Shown in pieces: positions 53,056-63,123 of a DNA stretch of 64,000 bases. Where the stretch lies: the NCBI GenBank assembly GCA_910577115.1, contig CAJTMC010000015.1, forward strand, positions 1 through 64,000, given 5' to 3'. The notes under the pieces were generated by a model. The model saw only the letters and a list, made by a program, of their open reading frames with translations, did not search any database and was not told the DNA's origin. The DNA comes from an uncultured Lachnospiraceae bacterium (GTDB lineage: Bacteria > Bacillota > Clostridia > Lachnospirales > Lachnospiraceae). Numbering within the stretch: the stretch's first letter is position 1; every line of letters starts with the position of its first letter. The position numbers and the translations under genes were made by a program.

Positions 53056-53928
53056 TTATTGGTATACCTCAAAAACCGTTCTGAGGCTGTATCCGTTTAC
53101 ATGCATCGGAATGACATAAAGCATTTCATTGCTGATAAACGGCCCTTCCATCGCATACTCAGGAGAATTCATATCCACAGATATATTGTCATAGCTCATA
53201 TTTGTGGCAAAAAGTCCGTTCACGCAATTGATAAACTCTCCCACACTGTCAAGCGCATCTTCCGTAACAGTGGCATAAGTATCCCCCGTAAAATGATTTG
53301 CTATGGCAAGCAGACCATCGTTAGACGCGCTTATGTAAAATTTTAAGTGCATGTCTCCAACAATCATCTGACATGCATACTTGTCCAGCTGGACAGAATG
53401 TGCCGTGTACGCCTTTTCGAGATAAACATCTTTGTCAATCAGCCGACGCATTGTCTGAACAAGCGTTTTGGCAAGCTCCTTGAGCTGGGGTGATTTCAGC
53501 GGCACAAAAATATTGATGCACTGATCCAAATCGTCGTGTATTAATGCACTGAGCTGAACATCACTCAGATCTCTTTTCTGCTGGAATTCATCCATCTCGT
53601 GGTTGATTGTGTCATATAATACATATCCGTGATCCACCAGCAACTGGGCAAACTTCATAAAATCATTTGACTGATATGTGAGCAGCTCATCAAGCTTATC
53701 GTCTGTAATCATTCCCTGATTAACAGCCGTTTCACCAAAATGCTCGATTTCTTTGTCAATACTGTTTATAAGCTCCTGCACGGCAGTAGGCGTCATTGCC
53801 TTTGTGACCACGGCAATGATTTCCAATCCTGCCTTAAATTCCTTTTTGACGGGAAGCAAGATGTTTAATTGCTCTAATGTCAGTTTTCCCTTTTCAACAA
53901 GGTAGTTTCCAAATAAGCGGTTAAGCAT
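53056..53928 (-). CDS. CheX-like chemotaxis phosphatase family protein
   Basis: 290 residues. The N-terminal 130 residues are helical (LTLEQLNILLPVKKE; LDELLTYQSNDFMKFAQLL) and unlike CheX. The C-terminal half (about 150-290) fits a CheX/CheC-type fold, with the ExxN phosphatase-type motif in VGEFINCVNGLF and the closing YVIPMHVNGYSLRTVFEV. CheX dephosphorylates CheY. The pairing with a CheY-like protein fits, but no other chemotaxis genes adjoin. Confidence 0.7.
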   Translation of the reverse strand: MLNRLFGNYLVEKGKLTLEQLNILLPVKKEFKAGLEIIAVVTKAMTPTAVQELINSIDKEIEHFGETAVNQGMITDDKLDELLTYQSNDFMKFAQLLVDHGYVLYDTINHEMDEFQQKRDLSDVQLSALIHDDLDQCINIFVPLKSPQLKELAKTLVQTMRRLIDKDVYLEKAYTAHSVQLDKYACQMIVGDMHLKFYISASNDGLLAIANHFTGDTYATVTEDALDSVGEFINCVNGLFATNMSYDNISVDMNSPEYAMEGPFISNEMLYVIPMHVNGYSLRTVFEVYQ

Positions 53929-54142
53929 ATTTTACGGCTCCCTTCTATGGTTTACTTTTTGTCATTTGATTTTCACAAATGTACACCTAATAATACTATA
54001 CACCCTTTTGCAAAAAAATACAAAGTTTTATTGAAACTTTTTATGCTTTTTATGCAATATTATATAATAATACAGACGTGTTTAAACATTTGTACAAAAG
54101 CAGTAATCATAGTCTGAGCGTTCAATGCAGATTGTACAATAA

Positions 54143-56896
54143 CTATTCCGTTCCCTCATAATAACCGTCCAGTATCCTTCGCGCCACGGGAACGGCATAC
54201 TCCCCTCCCGAACCTGCGCCTTCCATGATAACAGTTATCTGCAGCGGCCTGTCTGTGTCATAGGTAAAACCGGTAAGCCATGCATGAGAATCCGATTTTG
54301 AATTATACTCCGCAGAACCCGTCTTTCCTGCCGCACTGTAGCTGTCGCTGTTTAAACGGGTTCCCGTTCCGTCAGTCACTACGACGCGCATAAGACGCTT
54401 TAGGGTATCTGCCTCCTCTGTGCTGATGAATCTTCCTAATGACTTTGGTGCAAAGGATGTAATCTTATTCCCGTCTGCATTTTGGATATAATCTATAATA
54501 TACGGCTGCATCATCTCGCCGCCGTTGGCAATCATCGCTGTCACCATTGCTAAATGAAGCGGTGTCATCTGCGTCTGTCCCTGTCCGATTACAGTCTGTA
54601 TCATATCGTTGTCCCCGCTTTCGATGTTTCCGGAAATACTGCTCTTATTGGAAACAAAATCGACGGGAAGGCTCCTGTTAAAATAAAACTGCTCCAGCAT
54701 ATCCTGAAATCTGTTCCGGTCAAGCGAAAGTCCGATACTGGCAAAGGACGCGTTGCATGATTTTGCAAAAGAAGCAGAAAAGTCCACTTTTCCATGCCTT
54801 GTGCCATGAAAACAATTAATGACACTGTTGCCGTTTCTAAATTGACCGTTGCAGTCAAAACTGTAATTTTCGTAATCGTACGGATTTTCACGGATATATT
54901 CGAGCGCCGTAAAAATTTTAAAAGTTGATCCCGGCGGATAAAGTCCCTGTGTTACCCTGTTTACAAGCACAGAGCTCTCCTCGTCCGCAATCAGATCCTC
55001 CCATATCTCTTCAATGGTATTGGGGTCAAAATCAGGCTTTGACACCATTGCAAGAATTTTTCCCGTTTCCGGCTCCGTGATAATCACTGCTCCCTCATAC
55101 AGTCCCAGCGCATTATATGCAAGCTTTTGAAGCCGTGTGTCCAATGTTGTGACAACCGTGTTCCCCATATGCTTTTCATCAGCAAAATCATCGGAAAGCT
55201 TGCTGTTTAACGACACATTAGACGAAACAAGGTACATATTCGCATTCTGTTCAACACCCATTCTGCCGTTTGACGCGTATCCTATGGCATGGGCAAATAC
55301 TTTGGAATACGGATAATATCGCTCGTCGTCTCCTGCAAGCGTCGTTGCAAGCACCTGATTGTCCGCCGAAAGAATGTCGCCGCGTATCGTTTTTGATGCA
55401 AGGATTTCCTGACGCTTCGTATTGAAGGAATTATTAATCACTCTGGGGCTGTCATAGTAGACAAAATGTGCCAAATAAATACAAATGCCTGCAAAAAGCG
55501 CCGTAAACACGCCTGCCGCCCCGTTCATGTACCGCTTCGGAATATACGGCACAAATGCATCCTCGTCCCCCTCCGCATTTTCGCCCTCATATTCGAGAAG
55601 CAAATCGTTATTCATATAAAAGCCCTGAACCACGGAAAACATGATAACAGATGCCAAAACCGAGCTTCCGCCATAGCTGATTAACGGGAGCGTCACTCCC
55701 GTAAGCGGGATAAACTTGGTATTTCCGCCTATTGTCAGAAAAAGCTGTGAAACATACAAAATGCCCAGCCCATAGGACGCATATTTTACAAATGGCTCCT
55801 GACAGGAATGTGCCACACGCACAATCTCCAAAAACAGATTGATACAGACAGCAATCAGGCATATGCCAAAAAGAACACCATACTCCTCACACACTGCGGA
55901 AAAGATAAAATCCTGCTCTACATAGGGAATAGAGCCCGGACTTCCCGCGTCAATTCCCATTCCAAACCAGCCGCCCGTTCCGATACCAAAAAGAGACTGC
56001 GCAATCTGATATCCCGTTGCATTAATATCATTCCACGGATCAAGCCATGCCTCCACGCGCACGCGCACATGGGCAAACAGAAAATAGGAGATATAAGAAG
56101 CTGCGCCCGCCCCCACAAGCCCTGCAATCAGGTAACGCACTTTTCTTGTCGCGACAAACAGCATAATCACATAGGTAGTAAAATAAATCAGCGCACTTCC
56201 CAAATCCTTAGAGGCCACGAGAATCAACACATGAACCGCGGCAAGCACTGCCGATATCAGGATATGGTAAAAACGTTTTGCCCTTGCAAGAATGCAGGCA
56301 ATAAAGAGCACATAGATGATTTTCACAAATTCCGAGGGCTGAAAGCTTAACCCGAACACTGAAAAGGAAAGCTTTGAGCCGTTTACGAACCTTCCGCTGA
56401 CAAGCACTGCCCCCAGTATTGAAATACCGATTGCAGCAAACACAAGTTCACAGCGTTTGATGAGCTTAAACTGTTTCATAAACACCGGAACAGCAAGTCC
56501 GATTACCAGCGACATCGCCACAATCATAAACTGACGCATCGATCTTGTGAGGGAAAGTCGCGTCAAAATGACAAAGCCGATGGACAAAAGCATTGCAATA
56601 TGATTTAAAATCAACCGGTTCGATTTCGGATAAATCGCCCGCATCAGCACCAAATAGGAGAACACGGCAACCATTTGGAACACCGGAAAAAAAAGATAGG
56701 TAAAGTCCTGCCTCGACGAGAGCAGGACAAGACTACTTGTAATATGATTGATCAAAATCATGACGTCCTGAAGCACAAACAGAAAACGCTTCCGCTCCCT
56801 GTCGTCCCAGAGCAGCGCAATAAAGCTTGTCACCGTATACAGAAAAATATTTATGACTAGAATATATTTTGATAGTTCTATAATCGCCTTTAACAT
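54143..56896 (-). CDS. SEDS glycosyltransferase fused to a penicillin-binding protein
   Basis: 917 residues with two enzymes in one chain. Residues 1-430 are a FtsW/RodA/SpoVE-type membrane glycan polymerase with about ten or more helices, LSFQPSEF, SKDLGSAL and the catalytic-type Asp329 in EQDFIF, ending with LPLISYGGSS. Residues 455-917 begin with one more membrane helix and are a class B-like transpeptidase: Ser657-x-x-Lys660 (GSTFK), Ser713-Cys-Asn715 and Lys858-Thr-Gly860. The pedestal region is short, like PbpA. Separate RodA/PbpA pairs normally act as a complex. Here they are joined, so both reactions must be coupled at the cell wall. Confidence 0.93.
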   Translation of the reverse strand: MLKAIIELSKYILVINIFLYTVTSFIALLWDDRERKRFLFVLQDVMILINHITSSLVLLSSRQDFTYLFFPVFQMVAVFSYLVLMRAIYPKSNRLILNHIAMLLSIGFVILTRLSLTRSMRQFMIVAMSLVIGLAVPVFMKQFKLIKRCELVFAAIGISILGAVLVSGRFVNGSKLSFSVFGLSFQPSEFVKIIYVLFIACILARAKRFYHILISAVLAAVHVLILVASKDLGSALIYFTTYVIMLFVATRKVRYLIAGLVGAGAASYISYFLFAHVRVRVEAWLDPWNDINATGYQIAQSLFGIGTGGWFGMGIDAGSPGSIPYVEQDFIFSAVCEEYGVLFGICLIAVCINLFLEIVRVAHSCQEPFVKYASYGLGILYVSQLFLTIGGNTKFIPLTGVTLPLISYGGSSVLASVIMFSVVQGFYMNNDLLLEYEGENAEGDEDAFVPYIPKRYMNGAAGVFTALFAGICIYLAHFVYYDSPRVINNSFNTKRQEILASKTIRGDILSADNQVLATTLAGDDERYYPYSKVFAHAIGYASNGRMGVEQNANMYLVSSNVSLNSKLSDDFADEKHMGNTVVTTLDTRLQKLAYNALGLYEGAVIITEPETGKILAMVSKPDFDPNTIEEIWEDLIADEESSVLVNRVTQGLYPPGSTFKIFTALEYIRENPYDYENYSFDCNGQFRNGNSVINCFHGTRHGKVDFSASFAKSCNASFASIGLSLDRNRFQDMLEQFYFNRSLPVDFVSNKSSISGNIESGDNDMIQTVIGQGQTQMTPLHLAMVTAMIANGGEMMQPYIIDYIQNADGNKITSFAPKSLGRFISTEEADTLKRLMRVVVTDGTGTRLNSDSYSAAGKTGSAEYNSKSDSHAWLTGFTYDTDRPLQITVIMEGAGSGGEYAVPVARRILDGYYEGTE

Positions 56897-59089
56897 TTAT
56901 TCTACTCCACGCTTAAAATGTCCGTTTGTATAGTCTTTCCATAGAAAGTCAGCATTGATGTCTTTCGAATTAATATCTTCCGATTTGATACCTTCCGTTT
57001 TATTGATATAATACTCCAAAACAGCGCGCGTCTGCTTTTCATTTTCCAGCGTAAAGTCAAGTCTTAATACATCAAGACCTGTCTTTTGGAGCTTCTCAAG
57101 CTGACCGTGCAGAGAAAGCGGTACCGTATTATATAGAATATTATAACAGTGCATACAGTTTTGTATGACAGGAAATGCGTTTTGATACCGGTCAGTAAGC
57201 ATGTATTGATTCTGCACATCGGGATTATGAATGCACTTCTTTAAGGTATTCTGAATGCAATTTGCAGAATACATCAACGGAAGCCTGCCATAAATCACCA
57301 TCTCTTTTGACACCTTATCCGAAAGGAGAGAAAGCTCTTTCCTGTTAAGCTCTACAGGAAGTGTTATCCTGTCGAGATATTTAGCATAAACGGCAAGAGC
57401 GGCATTATTCCATGCATATACCGTAAAGTCTGACACTATTTGACCATTATAGTCAATCCTATCAAGCCACTGTATTTCCTCAAAATTTCTCACGAGTACA
57501 CCCAAAAACAGTCCGTTTTCCAACAATGTCTGATACTGCTTTAAATATTGCCAAGAACGTTTCCGCAATATGTGTGGAAGCGCTAAAAAATATTGCTTAT
57601 GATACTGTTTCATCAAGGTTTCCAAATCGCTTTTCTTTTGCAGAAAGCAATCCGCATTGATATAAACCATATTGATTTTATCAAATAAAAGGATTTCCGC
57701 AAGCTGCTCCCTTGTCGATACAAGCACCGCAAGCTGATTCTCCCTGGCGCAGTCGTTTGTTCTTGCCCTCTCCGTTCTGACGCACAAATCGGGTAATACA
57801 TGTTTCGTATCCCTGCTCAGTATTTCTTTTTCAAGCGCCGTACACGCTTTTCTCCTAAGCTCATTTAAAGCCTTAACCGTCATAAAAGAACGCTGATCCG
57901 TATACACTGTAAGCGTCTTAGGCTTAAAATAAGTATCTCCGAGCTTTGAGAGCCTGTTTGAAATCTCTTTCTCCGTAAGTGGTCTGTTGATTGCCTCCCC
58001 TGCCGCGTCCCCTTCCACTGTCACAGACAAAGCGTCCGTATAAAGGGTGAGTCTGGCAGGTTTTCCCGCATAAATAAATGCCGTTCCTTTAACCGGAATC
58101 ACAGGCTTTTGTTCCAAATAAGTTTTCCGGATTTCTTCAAGCACTTCGTTTGAAGAGCCTCCATATCCGGGCTCTTTTATCGTTATCATATCCTTGCCAT
58201 TATGCGCTTCATAATAACCATGACACAGACCCGAACGGATATAAAGTCCCTTTAAAAGCGCTTCATCTTCTGCCGCAACCTGAAACTTTTTATCAGGCTC
58301 TGACAGATAACGGTCAATATACTTGCGGTAAACAGCCGTTACGCCTGCAACATATTCGGGACTTTTCATACGTCCTTCTATCTTGAACGAGTCAATGCCT
58401 GCCGCAATGAGCTTTGGTATCATGGAAAGGGTATACATATCCTTTAAACTAAGCGGATACAACTGCTTTCCGCTTTCATCTGTATACGGAAGTCTGCACG
58501 TTCCCGCGCACCTTCCCCTGTTCCCGCTCCTGCCGCCTAAAACCGAGCTAAACAGGCACTGACCGGAATAAGCATAACACATCGCTCCATGTATAAAACA
58601 TTCTATCTCCAGTCCTGTCTGTTGCTTGATATCCGTTATCTCGTCAAGGGAAAGCTCCCTTGCAGGCACGACACGGCATACGCCAAGAGATTTTACAAAT
58701 TCCGCGCCATATACACCGGTGACCGTCATTTGTGTGCTTGCGTGCAGCGAAAGCATGGGAAAATGCTCCCGAAGCGTTTTCAGCACACCAATATCCTGAA
58801 CAATCACTCCGTCAAGCCCCGCTTTATACAAAGACTCCATATATGGTACAAGCTCCGGCATTTCCTTTTCTTTTACAAGTGTATTGACTGTCAAATATAT
58901 TTTTTTTCCAAAGAGATGTGCCACGCGAAGCGCTTCCACAATCTCCTCCTGCGAAAAATTACCTGCATAGGCTCTTGCACCAAATTTCATGCCGCCTAAG
59001 TACACTGCGTCAGCACCTGCATTAACAGCCGCCATAAAACACGCAAAATCGCCTGCCGGAGCCAAAAGTTCAACTGTTTTATTGTTCAT
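56897..59089 (-). CDS. U32-family peptidase with DUF3656 domain
   Basis: 730 residues. The U32 core has LLAPAGDFACFMAAVNAGADAVYLG, LHASTQMTVT and the signature ECFIHGAMCYAYSGQC, then a Cys-rich NRGRCAGTCRLPY, likely binding Fe-S. A DUF3656 insertion (about 375-440) and a C-terminal domain with MYSANCIQN and NCMHCYN follow. Family members such as RlhA and TrhP hydroxylate rRNA or tRNA rather than acting as proteases; which applies here is unknown. It ends at the start of the SEDS-PBP gene. Confidence 0.9.
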   Translation of the reverse strand: MNNKTVELLAPAGDFACFMAAVNAGADAVYLGGMKFGARAYAGNFSQEEIVEALRVAHLFGKKIYLTVNTLVKEKEMPELVPYMESLYKAGLDGVIVQDIGVLKTLREHFPMLSLHASTQMTVTGVYGAEFVKSLGVCRVVPARELSLDEITDIKQQTGLEIECFIHGAMCYAYSGQCLFSSVLGGRSGNRGRCAGTCRLPYTDESGKQLYPLSLKDMYTLSMIPKLIAAGIDSFKIEGRMKSPEYVAGVTAVYRKYIDRYLSEPDKKFQVAAEDEALLKGLYIRSGLCHGYYEAHNGKDMITIKEPGYGGSSNEVLEEIRKTYLEQKPVIPVKGTAFIYAGKPARLTLYTDALSVTVEGDAAGEAINRPLTEKEISNRLSKLGDTYFKPKTLTVYTDQRSFMTVKALNELRRKACTALEKEILSRDTKHVLPDLCVRTERARTNDCARENQLAVLVSTREQLAEILLFDKINMVYINADCFLQKKSDLETLMKQYHKQYFLALPHILRKRSWQYLKQYQTLLENGLFLGVLVRNFEEIQWLDRIDYNGQIVSDFTVYAWNNAALAVYAKYLDRITLPVELNRKELSLLSDKVSKEMVIYGRLPLMYSANCIQNTLKKCIHNPDVQNQYMLTDRYQNAFPVIQNCMHCYNILYNTVPLSLHGQLEKLQKTGLDVLRLDFTLENEKQTRAVLEYYINKTEGIKSEDINSKDINADFLWKDYTNGHFKRGVE

Positions 59090-59097
59090 ATCCGTTT

Positions 59098-59505
59098 TTA
59101 TTTCTTGTTCTCCTTAAGCTCCGTTTCAAGACGCACAATCTGTTTTGCGCTTTCATTCAGCTCACTTTGCGCTTCCTGCAATGATTTTGTTGTGTTATCA
59201 AGCTTCATCTGTGTGGCAATCAGCTCGTGTTTTAAATCATACAACTCGTTCTCCTTTGCCCGAAGCTCCTGCTCCCGAAGCTCCTGCTGGTTTTTTGCCT
59301 TAAAATAGTCATCGGCAATATTTAAAAGCAGCAGCATATTTTGTGTATCAACCGGCTGATGCTTGAAGCTGTCCATCTTATTATACTCGTTCAGCTTATT
59401 GTTTATGTAAGTAGCAACCTTTTGAAGATATTCCGCACTCTCGTTTCCGCTGAGCGTCAGCACCTTCCCTCCGATAATTACTTCCGTATCTGTCTTGGCA
59501 GCCAT
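59098..59505 (-). CDS. zapA: Cell division protein ZapA
   Basis: 135 residues from the ATG at 59505 (preceded by GGGGGC); an upstream extension overlaps ruvB. The N-terminal ZapA domain (TEVIIGGKVLTLSGNESAEYLQKVA) is followed by a long coiled coil (residues 75-135). ZapA stabilises FtsZ bundles at the division site. It lies between ruvB and the U32 gene, as in many Clostridia. Confidence 0.9.
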   Translation of the reverse strand: MAAKTDTEVIIGGKVLTLSGNESAEYLQKVATYINNKLNEYNKMDSFKHQPVDTQNMLLLLNIADDYFKAKNQQELREQELRAKENELYDLKHELIATQMKLDNTTKSLQEAQSELNESAKQIVRLETELKENKK

Positions 59506-59587
59506 CTTTTTTGCCCCCTTTTGTTCTTGTATCTTAATCGAATTCCTTTGTTTTTGATTTACATAATCATAAATATTATATATCAGA

Positions 59588-60586
59588 CTACTCCTGCATT
59601 GCAAGCCCCAAATGATTATAGGCAAGCTCTGTCACAATCCGTCCGCGCGGCGTGCGTATGATCAGCCCGTTCTTAATCAGATACGGTTCATAGACATCTT
59701 CTATCGTACCGCTGTCTTCACCGATTGCCGCCGATAAGGTATCCAGTCCCACGGGCTTTCCTCCAAATTTCTCGATCATGGTCATCAGAATCTGCCTGTC
59801 TGTCTGGTCAAGTCCAAGCTTATCCACGTCAAGAAGGTCAAGCGCCGTGTTTGCCGCCTCAAGCGTAATGATACCGTCATATTTCACCTGCGCAAAATCA
59901 CGCACACGCTTTAACATGCGATTGGCAAGTCTTGGTGTTCCGCGGCTTCTCCTTGCAAGCTCAATCGCGCCCTGCTCTTCAATCTGTACCTGCAAAATGC
60001 GTGCGGAATGCTGTATAATCAGCTTCAATTCCTCCACGGAATAAAACTCCAAATGCTGAATGACACCAAAACGGTCTCTTAACGGTGCCGTCAAAAGTCC
60101 AGCCCTTGTCGTTGCACCAATCAGCGTGAATTTCGGCAGGTCAAGTCTTACGGAGCGCGCCGTCGCGCCCTTTCCAATCATAATATCAATCGCAAAATCC
60201 TCCATTGCAGGATAAAGAACCTCCTCCACCTGACGGTTTAAGCGGTGGATTTCATCAATAAATAAAATATCGCCCTCCTGCAGCCCGTTTAAAATGGCAG
60301 CCATTTCTCCTGGCTTTTCGATCGCAGGTCCGCTTGTTACCTTCATATTGACGCCCATCTCGTTTGCGATAATACCGGAGAGCGTTGTTTTTCCAAGTCC
60401 CGGCGGACCGTAAAAGAGCACATGATCCAGGCTGTCCTCCCGCTGCTTCGCGGCCTGAATGTAGATACTTAATATCTCCTTGATTTTTTGTTGCCCGATA
60501 TAGTCTTTCAGGCTCTGCGGACGCAGGCTTCCTTCCAGCTTGACGTCCTCCTCCAAAAGCTTTGTTTCAATGACTCTGGCAGCCAT
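59588..60586 (-). CDS. ruvB: Holliday junction branch migration helicase RuvB
   Basis: 332 residues from the ATG at 60586, with GGAGG 6 bases upstream (an ATG two codons earlier overlaps that site). RuvB motifs are RPQSLKDYIGQQ, the Walker A GPPGLGKTT, DEIHR and GATTRAGLLTAPLRDRFG, with the C-terminal winged helix ending RTPRGRIVT. With RuvA it drives Holliday junction migration. ruvA is 17 bases upstream. Confidence 0.98.
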   Translation of the reverse strand: MAARVIETKLLEEDVKLEGSLRPQSLKDYIGQQKIKEILSIYIQAAKQREDSLDHVLFYGPPGLGKTTLSGIIANEMGVNMKVTSGPAIEKPGEMAAILNGLQEGDILFIDEIHRLNRQVEEVLYPAMEDFAIDIMIGKGATARSVRLDLPKFTLIGATTRAGLLTAPLRDRFGVIQHLEFYSVEELKLIIQHSARILQVQIEEQGAIELARRSRGTPRLANRMLKRVRDFAQVKYDGIITLEAANTALDLLDVDKLGLDQTDRQILMTMIEKFGGKPVGLDTLSAAIGEDSGTIEDVYEPYLIKNGLIIRTPRGRIVTELAYNHLGLAMQE

Positions 60587-60603
60587 AGTCATCCTCCATT
60601 CCC

Positions 60604-61215
60604 CTAGATATTACTAATTACCTTTAATGCCTGTTTCAAAATCACTCCGGAATCCATATCCTGCGTGATTTCCAGCTGCTTTACCGCCTTTACTGCCTCT
60701 GTGGGCGTATATCCGAGCGAAACCAATGCCTCAATTGCCTCATTTTTTGCAGCGCCGCCCTCCAACAGGTCACCTTCCGGAACAAAATCCGCCCCCTCCT
60801 CATAGGAGGGCTTTAATGCAATTTTATCTTTTAACTCAAGAATAATTCGTTCCGCAGATTTATTTCCGACTCCGGGCGCTTTTGCAATTGCTTTCGCATC
60901 ACCTGAAATAATTGCAAGACGCAAATCGTCAGCGCTCATCGCCGACAAAATACTGAGCGCACCCTTTGGCCCGATTCCGTTTACGGCAATCAGCTTTTTA
61001 TAGATTTCCAAATCATCTCTTGACAAAAATCCAAATAACTGGAAAGCATCTTCCCGCACACTCGTATAAGTATAAATCTTTACAAAAGCCCCGATACCCG
61101 GAAGCTTCTGAGCCACACTAAACGGGATACGGATATTGTAACCGATATTGTTGCACTCTAATACAAGATTGTCCTCCGATATGTCAGCAATTTCCCCTTT
61201 TATGTATGCATACAT
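60604..61215 (-). CDS. ruvA: Holliday junction DNA helicase subunit RuvA
   Basis: 203 residues from the ATG at 61215, which has GGGAG 9 bases upstream. Start MYAYIKGEIADI (OB domain), RDDLEIYKKLIAVNGIGPKGALSILS and APGVGNKSAERIILELKDK (tandem helix-hairpin-helix), and a C-terminal ALVSLGYTPTEA domain that contacts RuvB. The pair ruvA-ruvB is a tight operon. Confidence 0.98.
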   Translation of the reverse strand: MYAYIKGEIADISEDNLVLECNNIGYNIRIPFSVAQKLPGIGAFVKIYTYTSVREDAFQLFGFLSRDDLEIYKKLIAVNGIGPKGALSILSAMSADDLRLAIISGDAKAIAKAPGVGNKSAERIILELKDKIALKPSYEEGADFVPEGDLLEGGAAKNEAIEALVSLGYTPTEAVKAVKQLEITQDMDSGVILKQALKVISNI

Positions 61216-61287
61216 CAGCCGTTCTCCCTTTCTTGCCATGCGTATTTTTCAAAACATAACAATAGTATAACACATCAAAACAAAAAA

Positions 61288-61326
61288 AGGAAGAAAAAGA
61301 AAACATATGTTTCTAATTTCTTCCTT
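61288..61326 (-). terminator. Terminator after ilvC
   Basis: On the minus strand AAGGAAGAAA (61317-61326) pairs with TTTCTTCCTT (61288-61297), and an inner GAAAC/GTTTT pairing extends the stem, followed by a T run. It lies about 37 bases past the ilvC stop. Confidence 0.75.
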
Positions 61327-61362
61327 CTTATTCCAATTATAAAAAGCACAGGTTTATAATAA

Positions 61363-62388
61363 TTAGTTATTGATAAACTTGTCTTCCTCGTTATTCCAGC
61401 TGTAAAGCTTACGGATTTCCTCGCCAACCTTCTCAGAGGAATGCTCAGCGGCAAGCTTTCTCATTGCCTTGAAATGTACCTGACGTCCTGCAGGAGACAT
61501 ATCCAACAAGAATTCCTTTGCAAAAGAACCGTCCTGAATGTCAGAAAGAATCTTCTTCATCGCCTTCTTCGTCTCGTCTGTGATAATCTTAGGACCTGTA
61601 ATATAATCGCCGTACTCTGCAGTGTTGGAGATGGAATATCTCATTCCTGCAAAGCCTGACTGATAAATCAGATCTACAATAAGCTTCATCTCATGGATAC
61701 ACTCAAAATAAGCGTTTCTCGGGTCGTAGCCTGCCTCGACAAGTGTCTCAAAGCCTGCCTGCATCAATGCGCATACGCCGCCGCAAAGAACTGCCTGCTC
61801 ACCGAATAAGTCTGTTTCTGTCTCTGTCCGAAAGGTTGTTTCAAGAACGCCGGCTCTTGCACCGCCGATTGCAAGCGCATATGCGAGCGCCATATCGAGC
61901 GCCTTGCCTGTTGCATCCTGCTCTACTGCAACCAGACAGGGAACACCCTTTCCATCCTGATATTCGGAACGAACGGTATGTCCCGGTCCCTTTGGTGCAA
62001 TCATCGTAACATCTACATTTGCAGGCGGCTTAATGCATCCAAAATGAATATTAAAGCCATGTGCAAACATGAGCATGTTTCCTGCCTCAAGGTTCGGCTC
62101 AATGTCTTTCTTATACATATCAGCCTGTAACTCATCATTAATCAGAATCATAATGATATCAGCCTTCTTAGCAGCCTCAGCAGCCGTATACACCTCAAAG
62201 CCCTGCTTCACAGCCTTGTCCCATGACTTGCTTCCCTCGTAAAGACCGATAATAACGTTGCAGCCTGACTCCTTTGCATTTAATGCATGTGCATGTCCCT
62301 GACTGCCATAGCCAATCACTGCGATTGTCTTACCATCCAATAATGAAAGGTTACAGTCCTCCTGATAATAAATCTTTGCTTCTGACAT
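61363..62388 (-). CDS. ilvC: Ketol-acid reductoisomerase
   Basis: 341 residues, class I. It has the NADPH-binding GYGSQGHAHALN, the PKGPGHTVR block, and the metal-binding ETDLFGEQAVLCGG and TAEYGDYI regions. It converts acetohydroxy acids into dihydroxy acids in valine and isoleucine synthesis. It lies downstream of two acetolactate synthase small-subunit genes. AAGGAGG precedes the ATG. Confidence 0.98.
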   Translation of the reverse strand: MSEAKIYYQEDCNLSLLDGKTIAVIGYGSQGHAHALNAKESGCNVIIGLYEGSKSWDKAVKQGFEVYTAAEAAKKADIIMILINDELQADMYKKDIEPNLEAGNMLMFAHGFNIHFGCIKPPANVDVTMIAPKGPGHTVRSEYQDGKGVPCLVAVEQDATGKALDMALAYALAIGGARAGVLETTFRTETETDLFGEQAVLCGGVCALMQAGFETLVEAGYDPRNAYFECIHEMKLIVDLIYQSGFAGMRYSISNTAEYGDYITGPKIITDETKKAMKKILSDIQDGSFAKEFLLDMSPAGRQVHFKAMRKLAAEHSSEKVGEEIRKLYSWNNEEDKFINN

Positions 62389-62521
62389 TTTTCAATTCCT
62401 CCTTATTTTTTCGAAGAAAAATGCGACTGCAATCCCTGCGTGATAACAGGAGCAGAGGAATTTTTCTCCTAAATACCATTTTTAATCCATTATGTAATAT
62501 GATATATTGCATTACTATAAA

Positions 62522-63025
62522 TTACGACTCCAAATGAATCACTTCATCTGTTCCTCTTGCAAGCCCTGCAATGCCTGTTCTTGCAATCTCAAGGATTTCA
62601 TAATCTGCAAGAAGTCCGATAAACGCTTCAATCTTTGACTGGTTTCCCGTAATCTCTACAATCAGACTCTCAATATTCACATCAACAATCTTTGCCCGAA
62701 AGATATCGGCAACCGCAATAACGCCCTGACGCTTTTCCGGCGCAGACTTTACCTTAATCAGACACAACTCTCTATACACACTTTTATCCGGCTTTAACTC
62801 GCGGACATCACGCACATCAACAAGCTTTGAAACCTGCTTTTCAATCTGATCCAAAATCTCCTCGTCCCCCGATGTGACAATCGTAATGCGTGTAAAACGC
62901 GGATCCGACGTAACGCCTGCCGTAATACTGTCAATATTGTATCCGCGTCTTGAAAACAAGCCTGTAATGCGGCTCAAAACACCTGCATTATTATTCACCA
63001 AAAGCTGAAAAACTTTATTCTGCAT
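62522..63025 (-). CDS. ilvN: Acetolactate synthase small subunit, copy 1
   Basis: 167 residues. An N-terminal ACT domain (LLVNNNAGVLSRITGLFSRRGYNIDSI) is followed by a C-terminal ALS-type domain (ADIFRAKIVDVNIESLIVEITGNQ). It binds valine and regulates the catalytic subunit IlvB. A second, different small subunit is encoded just upstream. AGGAGTG precedes the ATG. Confidence 0.95.
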   Translation of the reverse strand: MQNKVFQLLVNNNAGVLSRITGLFSRRGYNIDSITAGVTSDPRFTRITIVTSGDEEILDQIEKQVSKLVDVRDVRELKPDKSVYRELCLIKVKSAPEKRQGVIAVADIFRAKIVDVNIESLIVEITGNQSKIEAFIGLLADYEILEIARTGIAGLARGTDEVIHLES

Positions 63026-63123
63026 TTATATACACTCCTATTGTACCTTATAAAAACATGCACCGGCCTGACTTATGATTGCATATGAACCGGCACACAT
63101 AGTTTATTTTACCAAGCTTTATG

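Noticed and set aside
55808..56350. A 180-codon plus-strand frame antisense to the SEDS-PBP gene
   Set aside because: No ribosome binding site and His/Lys/Arg-rich shadow composition; the minus-strand gene is strongly supported.
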